From Syntrophaceae bacterium UBA6078 (GTDB lineage Bacteria; Desulfobacterota; Syntrophia; Syntrophales; UBA2210): a DNA stretch of 64,000 nt. The notes under the pieces are model-generated. The model saw only the letters and a list, made by a program, of their open reading frames with translations. It made no database searches and had not been told where the DNA came from. Shown here in pieces: positions 24,278 to 33,800 of this stretch. The first letter of the stretch is position 1. Every line of letters begins with the position of its first letter. The position numbers and the translations under genes are program-made. The DNA is taken from contig DIXO01000053.1 in NCBI GenBank assembly GCA_002428735.1, forward strand, positions 49,153 through 113,152, written 5' to 3'.

Positions 24278-25201
24278 TCAGGGCGGCTTCGCAAGCCGGC
24301 TGAAAACGGCGCCGATCCTGACGAGTTCCCCCTGCGACAAATCCCTTTTGTATTCCCGGTTTCTTTCGATATGGTCGCGTTCGTTGAATTTGCCGTACTC
24401 CACCTCGTAGATCTTGTTTGCGTACGGCCAGAGATCCTTCTTGGTGTCCTGCTCCTTCGCGATCCTCTGGAGGGTGTGGAGGATTGCCGCGGGGTTGAAC
24501 TTCTTCTCGCTGAACTTGGCTTGACACCACCGGTAGGCGTTGAACTTCCTGGGATTGATCGCGCCTCCGAACTCGCTGATCTCGTTCCTGAGTTTTTCGT
24601 CCGCGATGTGGGCCAGGAAGTGGTTTCCCCTTGGCGAAGGACTCTTTTTAAGCGGGTCCGTCTCCGGCGGACCACACGAAGGGGGAGCCGGGGGCTTATC
24701 TTCAGATAAGCTGTTTAAGGAATCCGGAATCAGAGAATCCGGAATCAGGATATCAGCAGGGCTTGCACCGTGCCCGCATGGTGCTTGCACTGAGCCGGTA
24801 TGGTTCTCTTCCGGTGCTTGCACCGTGCTTGCCTGGTGCTTTTCCGGTTCCGGCATAGTGTCGGCATCGTGCCTGCCCGGTGCCGGTATGGTGCTCTTGG
24901 GTTCTTTCAGGTGGGGGTTCTGATGCCTGCTGAAACGGACAACCTGGATGAAGCGGCGTCCTTCCGATTCGTATCGGAGGATGAACGGGTCCTCTCCCGA
25001 CGCCAGTGATGCAAGGAGGGATTCCGCGTCGCAGGCATCGTAGGGAAGTACCTCTGCCTTGATCCTCGCGGGCCTGTCTTCGAGGCGCCCCTCCCGGTCC
25101 GCCATGCACCAGAGCCCCTGGAAGAGGATCCGCGCCAGCGGATCTTTGGCTGCGAGTTCCTCATTCTTGAAAAAACCAGGCTTGATGTTCCGTGCCCTCA
25201 C
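24278..25201 (-). CDS. Replication-initiation-like protein with repetitive linker
   Basis: 307 residues from the GTG at 25201, which has AAAGGAG upstream. The N-terminal part (RARNIKPGFFKNEELA, LFQGLWCMADREGRLED, PARIKAEVLPYD) matches the N-terminal domain of phage/plasmid replisome organisers. A repetitive linker follows (about residues 103-146), made of four 11-residue units beginning T/S-hydrophobic, then two IPDSL units. The C-terminal ~100 residues form a conserved helical domain. It likely recruits a helicase at the element's origin. It is the first gene of the minus-strand maintenance block, with the cargo operon behind it. Confidence 0.7.
   Translation of the reverse strand: MRARNIKPGFFKNEELAAKDPLARILFQGLWCMADREGRLEDRPARIKAEVLPYDACDAESLLASLASGEDPFILRYESEGRRFIQVVRFSRHQNPHLKEPKSTIPAPGRHDADTMPEPEKHQASTVQAPEENHTGSVQAPCGHGASPADILIPDSLIPDSLNSLSEDKPPAPPSCGPPETDPLKKSPSPRGNHFLAHIADEKLRNEISEFGGAINPRKFNAYRWCQAKFSEKKFNPAAILHTLQRIAKEQDTKKDLWPYANKIYEVEYGKFNERDHIERNREYKRDLSQGELVRIGAVFSRLAKPP
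24720..24749. repeat. Two tandem 15-bp units
   Basis: GAATCCGGAATCAGA at 24720-24734 is followed directly by GAATCCGGAATCAGG. They encode the doubled IPDSL in the replication-like protein. Confidence 0.85.
24761..24892. repeat. Four tandem 33-bp minisatellite units inside the replication-like gene
   Basis: Four diverged 33-base units encode four 11-residue repeats on the minus strand: TIPAPGRHDAD, TMPEPEKHQAS, TVQAPEENHTG and SVQAPCGHGAS. The register is exact and the period keeps the reading frame, so copy number can vary without a frameshift. Confidence 0.85.
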
Positions 25202-25737
25202 GTCGGCTCCTTTCCCCGGAGATGCTTCGAGATCCCGGTAGTGCATGCGGATCACGGATCGATGGTGATCCGGCGCATGGGAAATCTCTAACCGAGGAAA
25301 GCGCACGTGAAAACAACGGGGGGGCAACGGGGGTGCAGGATGATGATCAGCTATGGATGATTATTGAGGTTTTATGGAATGAGGGGAAAAAGAGAACTGG
25401 AAAGATGTCTTTTTAAGGGATGATGAAGCGGGGGTCCCCGCTCAGGAATGCTTCTTGATGACCTTTCAGCGAAGCCTTTTCTGATCACCAAGCGGATCGG
25501 AGTTCGCGCCTGGTTGTCATATCGTACTGCTATGATTGAATATCCGCTGTGTATAGAAGCAAATGCGTGCATAATCCGCTATCCCGTAAAGGGCAACGGG
25601 GGGATAGCGGGGATGCAGCGGAGCTTCTGATTCACATGTGAATTTCAGAGAGGGATATCTGCCGCCTTAATGACACGTGCTCTTATACCCCTGCTCTAAT
25701 CCCTTTGGCCATATATCACCTTCCGGCTTTCCTTTTT
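25202..25737. other. Junction region between element maintenance genes and defence cargo
   Basis: About 535 bases with no supportable gene. Base composition falls from GC-rich to the AT-richer cargo. A related G-rich stretch, GGCAACGGGGG followed by a GATGCAG-like tail, occurs near 25322 and again near 25598. A perfect GC palindrome (GCGGGG...CCCCGC) lies near 25428. A cargo insertion junction is plausible here, but no inverted ends or target duplication could be identified. Confidence 0.4.
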
Positions 25738-28700
25738 CTACGGAGGTGATATTCCAATTGCTTTTAAGAACGCGTTTCGAGATTTTGCATCTAATTCGCT
25801 GTACTTTTCAAGCAGCCATTCCACCTTCAACCTATTCAGGTATGCCTCAACGTCATTTTGAAGCTCTCTTGCGCGTTTGTATTGCCTTTTTGGAAGATAT
25901 CCAGGTACTTGCTGCAGCCTGTTATAAAGATTGTTAGCATCCGCAATATCTGATCCTTTAATGGCTAACACTTCTTCCTCTATCCCAGATAACCAACGAA
26001 GTCCCAATTCTTCACGGCGTTTTATTGCACTTCTCTGGATCACAGGCATAATATCCTCGGGCATCCAAGGTGGTTCATCATCTGATATCTCACCGGATTG
26101 ATCATTGAGCTCTGACCATAAAGCAGAAAAGGCGTCTTCCGATAGATTTACGTCTGAAAGACGGACATATGCATTTTTGTAAAAGTTCAGCGCACGACGC
26201 ATCGATCGTAATGCATCAATATCCGAATCACACCTCTCGAATATTTTTTCTAAGTCATCTACTTCTTGGAGCAGCTCATCTATTTTATGGATAGCAAAGA
26301 TTGCGGGATCATCTATGCGACTTAAACGTGTCACGAATTCTTTTTCACGTTGCTTGTTTGCTTTAATTAAATCATTAAGCTTTGCTTTCACGCTTTCTAA
26401 GGCTGAAAGTGGAAGTGTTCGTAAAGTCTCTGTGACTTTTTTCACATTTTCCTTAGCAATATCATTGCAATTTCTTAATTCAGCGACTTTCTGAGCACGC
26501 GATGTGCTTCGTTCCGTCAGCCATCCCTCAATATTTTCTGCAAGTGATTGAGCTGCAGCAAGAGCATTGATCTGTCTGAGTGAGCTTGCGGTATGACCCT
26601 CTACCTTACTTTCCTGCTCAGATAACCCAAGTTTCCTCAGATTTGAAGCGGTTTCCCTCATGTACTTTTCAAAATCGGCTGCGTCTTTTGTAGTGCGGCC
26701 GCGTGGTGCTTGCCTGGATAACCATACATCGAAATACTGAATGACGCGCTGACACATAAGATCTATTTCATGTTGGTATCGCTCAATATCATCTTGTGGA
26801 TATAATCCATCTGTCTGCATTTGACCGATAACTTCTTTCAGTTTTATCGCGCTGAAAGTAAGAATATGCAAATCACCACGTCTTGCCGCTGATTCGATAC
26901 GTTCGAATGCATTACTAACCTTTGCATTAATCGCATCAAGTTTTGATCTAGCTTCTTTCGCCTTCATCTCCAGTAAGCTGATCCTGTAGGCCTGCGATCT
27001 TGGTGGACTTATTCTTGCTTTTAATTCCACGCTTCGTTCTAGACACTTGATTTGCTCTTGGTAGCTTACACTTAAGGCAGATTCCCATTCATCAAGAAAA
27101 TCATCCCATTCCGAACCTGCTGTAGCTTCTTTAGGAATCAGGAGAAAACTACCCAACTTGCTTAGGTCGAGATACTTTCCCCTAAATAACATGTCACCAC
27201 TAAGATCAGACAACTCATATTGATTGTCAGCAATTCTTATATTAAATACCTTCTGTCTTGCACAAAGATATACGCCTAATAGTAAACCTGCGGAGGCAAG
27301 ATTTGCGCCAAAGGGAGGTCTACAAGCAAGCATTAACAAATTCGCTAAAGCAACCAATCCTCCCTCTGATCTTAAATGATTTTCCCATGCAGAAAAGATT
27401 GCACGAACGTTTTCTTGATTTGGCCTTTGTCCGACATCGCCATTTGTCAAAAATATCTGCCAGCACTTTTTAAGAACCTCGTTTGCGCGGTTCTTATCAC
27501 GTACAGGTTTAGCCATCACGTCATTGTACGTCAGATTACCTCGTACTAGCTCCAATGTCAGTCTGTAGCAAGTATCTGCTGCATTGCCTTGCTTTGTACT
27601 AAAGCCATCACACGGGAACGGCAGTGTCTCGGGATAGACCATTTCAAAAATCGAGCAGCAAACGTCATCCAGCCGTTGAGAGCCTATTTCAAGATTGCCA
27701 GAAAATGCATATTTTTGCTGCTTAATCAAATCTCGCATGCATATGTTTAAAGTTTCCTGGCATTTTTGATGGTGGGCACCAACAAGGTTACCAAATCTTA
27801 TTTTGTCCTGCTCGTTCAATTCTTCATCCAATATTGTAAGTTCCGCAAGATATTGACCAACCAGACCATCGCTATCATGAAGAAACACGATTAAAATGGG
27901 CAGTGCTTTTAATTTTGAGTCACGCGCAATATTTTTCAATATAGAAATTGTTTGAGATTGGATACGCGAAAGATCGCCATCCGGTTCGACATAACAATAG
28001 ATGATAGTCCCTCGGGCTTGATCAACGGCAAACGAACTCTGCCAATCCGTTACCGACTCCTGAATGACACGGGGTAACTCATTCAAATTTGCAATTTTGG
28101 AGGCAAAATACCATTCCATTGTGGAGATATTACGCCGCTCAGCAAAGTCGCATATCCTGTCGCTTAATAAATCATGACTAAATTCATCGGCACGGCGCAA
28201 AAAGAGTTGAGCGCGCCTTTGCGCATCATATTTTTCCGCTATTTTTTGACGCAAGAATGCCTTGAATTGTGGCCGGGATACAGTATCGCTGATAATTTCA
28301 AATTGATTAAACCTTTCATCCCAGCTTAAAATATTTCTTTCATCCTCTAACGACTTAAGACATTTTTCAGCTGAACGAGTTGATAATCCTGACAGCGCAG
28401 CTAAAGCCTCTGTAGCATTGACACGGTTTTGTGCAACCAGCCCAAGCTTTGATGCCAGAACGACTGTGCGGAGCAGGGTTTCCTCATCCTTGGCAAGATG
28501 CTGCCCTACTTTGGCGATGACGTTTGCATACGCCTGGGCTATGGTCCCTCTATTTCCGTCATCTTCAGCAATTAAAAATTCCTTTTCGAGATTTTCGGTC
28601 CAAATATCACTTGCATGAAGCTGCCAATCTAATCCAGATATGACGTTATCACGGTTATGCTTGAATGCCTCATTAAGAAGCGAGAGTGCTGATCGCTGCT

Positions 28701-30018
28701 GAAGGTGTTGACCGGCCGCTGCGAGATGGAAAAGAAGCCATACTGCATATGGTGACAAAGGCCAGCAACCTTTCCGAATATGATGATGAAATGCTTTTGC
28801 GTCAGTCCATAACCTGTGATTTGATGATTGAGGAAACCATGTATTGATACATTTCATAAATGTTCCTGAGGCGCTCTGCTCTGAATCGCAATCGAAATGG
28901 CCTGCAAGTTCATCACGATTCTTTTTTTCCAATAGATGCGCCAGTAGGGTTTCTAAATTTATAGAAAGGTAAGCTTTTTCGGCTGACTGATAACGTGTGG
29001 AAACCCTGAGAATCTCATTTCTGTATTCTTGTCCCATCCTTTGGACATAGGTATTTAAATCAAATTGAATAAAACCAACAAAGGTTGCTTTGTCAGCGTT
29101 TGCTTGGATGCCTTCAAACAATTGTTGCAGAACGCCACTGCCTGCAATTTGACTGCGAATAGTTGCGAATTCAGCATAACGCCCAAATTCATCAAAAAAC
29201 ACAACTAGACGGCTAAACGGGCGACCTTCACCTATATATTCCCTGCAAACGGTATCAATTACATCTTTGACCGTTTCATCACCGATGGCTCTAATTGGAA
29301 ACCCCAGTCGGGCTAAATAGGTCTGTGCAATGGCATAAACCGTTTCATCGTGTTCCTTTAGCCGTGCGATAACTTCATCAACGTTCGTCAAACCACATTC
29401 ATTCGTTAACTCCTCACCTTCTGTGCCTGTAAGACGCAGAACAAGATTCGCAGCAGTCTTGAACCGTGGCCTTAACGCGTCTAAGACACCCGCATCAATA
29501 TCCGCTGCGTAAAGAAAGTGCATAATCTGACGGGTGAACTCTGCCGCTAGATCGAAGTTGCCCATTCCATTCAACGATACAACGAGCGTGGGCGTGCGCA
29601 TATCAGTAAGTTCACGGAGCGCTTCCGTATGCAGATCCGAATCTGCTGCTTTAAAATTAGATAATATCGTATCAGCATCTGCGGAAGAAGGCTCGGAAAG
29701 TAAAACTGCAAGCGCCGTAGCAAGATGCGATTTTCCCGTACCGTAGCCGGCAATTGCCAAAGTGAAAGGGCGTTCTTCTTTACCGTTGCTTCGACGGATT
29801 ACTTGCAATGCAAAATTGGCGGTATCGACTAACCGATGTCCATGTCCTGTGCCGATATCCTGTTGCTCAACGCCGTGATAAGCAGGACCATGAAATACAT
29901 AAGCAGCCGCGGCCAAACGGGCTTTTTCACGATCCTTTATCAACCAGGATACATCCACTGCCCCGTCAAAGAGCCTTTCTCCCCTGTAGGTGACAAATTC
30001 GGCCAGTTGCCTTTCCAT
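25738..30018 (-). CDS. Large SspC-like P-loop ATPase with coiled-coil C-terminal half (second module)
   Basis: 1426 residues. An ATPase domain at the N terminus has Walker A AGYGTGKSHLA (about residue 92) and Walker B LVVFFDEFGRYAEF (about residue 276). Both motifs parallel those of the SspC-like protein at 40.9-44.3 kb (PYGTGKSAF, VVVDEFGKNLEF), which puts them in one superfamily. The second half is mostly charged helix, predicted coiled coil. It starts 18 bases after a second DUF4007-like gene, repeating the SspB-SspC order. It is the last gene of the phosphorothioation operon. Role unknown: an alternative modification partner, a regulator or an extra effector. Confidence 0.7.
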   Translation of the reverse strand: MERQLAEFVTYRGERLFDGAVDVSWLIKDREKARLAAAAYVFHGPAYHGVEQQDIGTGHGHRLVDTANFALQVIRRSNGKEERPFTLAIAGYGTGKSHLATALAVLLSEPSSADADTILSNFKAADSDLHTEALRELTDMRTPTLVVSLNGMGNFDLAAEFTRQIMHFLYAADIDAGVLDALRPRFKTAANLVLRLTGTEGEELTNECGLTNVDEVIARLKEHDETVYAIAQTYLARLGFPIRAIGDETVKDVIDTVCREYIGEGRPFSRLVVFFDEFGRYAEFATIRSQIAGSGVLQQLFEGIQANADKATFVGFIQFDLNTYVQRMGQEYRNEILRVSTRYQSAEKAYLSINLETLLAHLLEKKNRDELAGHFDCDSEQSASGTFMKCINTWFPQSSNHRLWTDAKAFHHHIRKGCWPLSPYAVWLLFHLAAAGQHLQQRSALSLLNEAFKHNRDNVISGLDWQLHASDIWTENLEKEFLIAEDDGNRGTIAQAYANVIAKVGQHLAKDEETLLRTVVLASKLGLVAQNRVNATEALAALSGLSTRSAEKCLKSLEDERNILSWDERFNQFEIISDTVSRPQFKAFLRQKIAEKYDAQRRAQLFLRRADEFSHDLLSDRICDFAERRNISTMEWYFASKIANLNELPRVIQESVTDWQSSFAVDQARGTIIYCYVEPDGDLSRIQSQTISILKNIARDSKLKALPILIVFLHDSDGLVGQYLAELTILDEELNEQDKIRFGNLVGAHHQKCQETLNICMRDLIKQQKYAFSGNLEIGSQRLDDVCCSIFEMVYPETLPFPCDGFSTKQGNAADTCYRLTLELVRGNLTYNDVMAKPVRDKNRANEVLKKCWQIFLTNGDVGQRPNQENVRAIFSAWENHLRSEGGLVALANLLMLACRPPFGANLASAGLLLGVYLCARQKVFNIRIADNQYELSDLSGDMLFRGKYLDLSKLGSFLLIPKEATAGSEWDDFLDEWESALSVSYQEQIKCLERSVELKARISPPRSQAYRISLLEMKAKEARSKLDAINAKVSNAFERIESAARRGDLHILTFSAIKLKEVIGQMQTDGLYPQDDIERYQHEIDLMCQRVIQYFDVWLSRQAPRGRTTKDAADFEKYMRETASNLRKLGLSEQESKVEGHTASSLRQINALAAAQSLAENIEGWLTERSTSRAQKVAELRNCNDIAKENVKKVTETLRTLPLSALESVKAKLNDLIKANKQREKEFVTRLSRIDDPAIFAIHKIDELLQEVDDLEKIFERCDSDIDALRSMRRALNFYKNAYVRLSDVNLSEDAFSALWSELNDQSGEISDDEPPWMPEDIMPVIQRSAIKRREELGLRWLSGIEEEVLAIKGSDIADANNLYNRLQQVPGYLPKRQYKRARELQNDVEAYLNRLKVEWLLEKYSELDAKSRNAFLKAIGISPP

Positions 30019-30036
30019 AATACCCTTCTATCTTAG

Positions 30037-30894
30037 TTAGATCATGTCACTGTAAATGAGGCGCCACGCTTCTGCCGCCGCCACCTTTGCCTTTAATATC
30101 CACGGTTGCATATGGCGATCAACACTTATCACGCCTTTACGCTCGGCAAGCGACAAAGCCCGCTCTGACTCTTCCGATGACCAGGTGGTTAATATTTGCC
30201 ATCCACAAGCTTTCTCAATTTGAGGCATTGTAACCTGTTCACCCTGAGATGCGATGCGTTCTACGGCAGACAATAGCCAAGCAGCATATCCCCAAGCAAA
30301 CTCAGTGCGGATTGGCATGGGACGGCGGGTGATTTGTTTACCGTTCTCGGTTAAAGCCGCACACATCGCAAAAGATGCGTCCTCTTGATACATTGAAATG
30401 AGCGGACCGATCAGTCCCCCTGGGCTCGTATTGCACACACTTGCAAGCCAATTTTCCAAGCTATCCCTTTCAAAGACAGGCCCCAATCGGGCAGCGCCGT
30501 TCCAGAAGGTTTGATACCAGACCTCTGCACCATTGTCTCCCGCGCAAAGATTTAAATGCGCCAGCCACTGGGTTATTTCCGTTTTAAGGTATGGATCTTC
30601 CAGCAATACGACTCGGCCGAACGCAGTCAATTCAGGACTCTTAACGGTACTCCTTCTTGCCGGTAGTATAAGCAATCCCATGGCACGGCAATAGTCTAGG
30701 GTTGGTGCCACCTTTCCGCTGGATACACCTGTCGGTATACCCGTTGCGTCAGAAATATCTTGAATTGTCCCGGAGTTTCTGCTTGCAGCAAATCGCAATA
30801 AAGCATGGATAAACCGCCGCTCGGGAATAAAAGATTTATGAAAATTACGTGGTAAACGATTCGTCTGCTTCTTACTCTTTTTTGCTGATGCCAA
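30037..30894 (-). CDS. DUF4007-family protein, second copy (SspB-like)
   Basis: 285 residues. A winged helix (TIQDISDATGIPTG, APTLDYCRAMGLLI) is followed by the DUF4007 pattern ELTAFGRVVLLEDPYLK and TQWLAHLNLC, the same order as in the SspB-like protein at 44.3-45.3 kb (LKPTAFGEKML, DPYLEDPASLWLLHW). SspB is reported as the DNA nickase of single-strand phosphorothioation. The start is a TTG at 30894 with AGGAG seven bases upstream, overlapping the DptH-like gene by 23 bases. Having a second divergent copy in the same operon is unusual. Confidence 0.65.
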   Translation of the reverse strand: MASAKKSKKQTNRLPRNFHKSFIPERRFIHALLRFAASRNSGTIQDISDATGIPTGVSSGKVAPTLDYCRAMGLLILPARRSTVKSPELTAFGRVVLLEDPYLKTEITQWLAHLNLCAGDNGAEVWYQTFWNGAARLGPVFERDSLENWLASVCNTSPGGLIGPLISMYQEDASFAMCAALTENGKQITRRPMPIRTEFAWGYAAWLLSAVERIASQGEQVTMPQIEKACGWQILTTWSSEESERALSLAERKGVISVDRHMQPWILKAKVAAAEAWRLIYSDMI

Positions 30895-33800
30895 ATCTTT
30901 CTCCTAAAGAGGTAATCTGAAGTTTAAACGGTTTAGTCTCTAATTTACCAGTTGCCGTGTTTAAAGAAGGTCCTATTGAATAGCACTGTCCTTTAACTAG
31001 ACTAGAAAGATTTGCGATCCACTCTTGCTGTGTTCCCCCAACGCTCTGGGCCATCAGTCGGGCATGTTCTTGCAGCTCCGTATCAGCGGGACGGAAAAAT
31101 AACTTATGACCGGCCTGGAACAAACGGTTCAGTTTGTCCCCTTGTAGATTCTTCATGGTTTGCGTGGCAAGGATCAGTGAAAGACCAAATTTGCGCCCCT
31201 CAGTCAGATACTTCGCAACAGGTGACTGCTCCGTAAGATCAAGGTTCTGCGCTTCGTCCAACACCACTACTTTCGGCAGATTTTTGTTACCTGTGCCGCG
31301 TACAAAGGCATTCAAATCCCAAAGCGCAAATTCAATAACCAATCGCGCTGACAGTGAATCAATCCCTGCAAATTGAAAAACATGACATCGATGTTCATTG
31401 TCGCTGAATATTCCTCGCCAGTCCAAACCGGAAGCCTGATCTGCGAAAGGTTTTTCCAAAACAAATGGTTTCAATTTGCTGATCGTCGTCAAGACCTTTT
31501 GCTTGTCATGTTGGCCATCATCAATAAAAGATTCCAGGACATTAAGAAGCTCATCTAGTGTAGATGCGCTTCCGCTTTGTTCAATCAAGGTTATGAGTGC
31601 ATCCAGTAAAACGGAATATTGTTGATCCCCCATCGTATCGTAAAGTTTACCGAACGTTCCGGCAATCCTTTTAGCCCCCAACACACTTGTCTCAGGGATT
31701 TCGATACCTTCATCAATTTCCTGCTTTTGTAATTTAAATGGGCTCACGGGAAGCGGCGACTGTCTGACAATGTGCTGAAGAGGGGCAAGAATTTGTTTAG
31801 TTTCTTCTTCAAGTTGCTTGGGCAGGAAACCGTTCGTATAATCCATGACCAGCACATTTTGTTGCTGGCGCCCCATTTCACAAAGTAAACATTGTATTGC
31901 ATAGGTTTTTCCCATGCCGGACGTGCCAAAAACAAGTAAATGACGGTTAGGCAAGTCCCGATGACCAAATTCCCAAAAAACCTCTCTGCCGCCATGAGCT
32001 GTTTTACCTAATAAAATACGTTCTGGAATATGACGTGGTGACTCAGCAACTGGTTTCGTTTCTTTCAAGACTTCATCATGCTCAGTAGTTAGGGGTGTAA
32101 TGATGGGCTTTTCTTCTTGTGCCGACGTTGTCTTTATTATCTCAGACTCGTCGTTTCTTTTGGTTCTAAGGGTTTCTGGAGCAACTACGGAATAATCGCC
32201 AAACCGTACCGTATTCTTTGGCCAATCCAGTTTTATGTTTTTTTCACCTGTACAAATATCATGTACGGCGTTGCGGCCCATGCTATAAATGCCAAATTGT
32301 AAAGAGCCAATATTCTCGTCCTCATAACAATCATTGCTGACATGGTCCAAGGTGCTGCCGTCACTGTCCGTCCAGAACGCTAATACGGCGCCTTGCCACG
32401 CAATGATGTAATCACCATCTGCAAGGCGCTCCATGGCGGCCATAACCGCATCTTGGCGCTGGCGTTTGATTTCGGCTTTACTGGCAATCAATCGATGTAA
32501 TTGAAGCCACCAGTATCGTTGATCAGGACGAACATCATCGCCGCCTTTGGACTTTCGGGGCATAAAAGCCGGGATTAGGGTACTAAAGCCGTTTTGTATT
32601 TGTTGGGCAGCTTTTTCCAGATAGATCTTATTTTGCTGCCCCATTTTACACTCAATGAGATGCATGTCTAAAATAATGCGCCCATTTTTATCGAGACGTG
32701 CAACCATCCAAAGAAGATCCGGCCGCACTTGGTCGTCTTGCGTGAACCAATGTCGATAAGCATCAAGAGAAATTAAATGATTACAGAGAAGATCATCATC
32801 CGAAGTAAGGATTTTGCTCGTCAGCGAATAGGCAAAAAAATCGTGCAAATAAGTGCCGACTCCTGTTGCGCGCACAAGAGATAAACCGGACAGTGTTCTT
32901 GCCTCTCTGATCACGGATTCGGAAATAATGCTTAACGCATTATTGTGCCATCCAGGATAAAGTGCCGATATTGCCCTTTCCATCCGAAACCGGATATCTG
33001 TCAATCGAAAATGTTCCGTCGAAATGGTAAAGTTTAATTCTCCATGCAACCCGACACCGGAACCGAAACCGATAATTTCTCTTTCCTCAGCGGGCTTGTC
33101 ACGTCTCATTTTTATTAACTTATCATCTATACTGGGATCGATGCAGACCACCCACTCCGCATGCTTGTGCAGTTCATCCACAACTTCTTGCCAAGGAGAA
33201 TAATCCCCATACCCCATCAAAACATGCTCTTGACCGGGTGGCGTATTGCTGTTTTTCAGCCTTGCCATCGTTTCAAGATTCAGAGTAGATAAGCGAAACT
33301 GAGGATTGCTGATCACCCTTGCACGTCGAAGACGAAGTTGCGGATCATCTACTGTGCAAAAGGATTTCTCAATAATAGGGAACTTCAATGTGCGTTCGCG
33401 CACGTCGTAAGTTGCGACGCGCTGGAATTCATTGCCTCTCAGCCCGGCACCGATAAAGTCATAGAGGACAGCAATATCCACATCCAGACTTTCACGAATC
33501 ATTCTGGCGAACGCTTTTCTATTGATGTCTTGGGACGGCACAACACGATGCGCAATCGAAAAAAGGCAGTGGCGATAAACGGCATATTTCTCCTCTGATT
33601 CAGCAGCCTCCCAGCGCTCCTTCCACTGTTCGATCCAGCGAGACACACCGACATCCTCACCTGCTTCTGTAAATACGGTTATTGTTACAGCGTAGCGTCG
33701 ATTTCTTGTCTCCCCCAGCACAGGCATGTCACCTTCGGCAAGTTCAGACAGGAAAGCATGCACAGCAGAGATGACGGGCTGTATGTCTTCGTTCCGATAA

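Noticed and set aside
24761..24892. CRISPR-like array
   Set aside because: The units are contiguous 33-bp tandem repeats within a coding frame with no spacers.
30037..30894. Second DUF4007 gene as a broken duplicate
   Set aside because: It has a full-length frame, a good ribosome binding site before its TTG and an overlap with its neighbour, so it is treated as functional.
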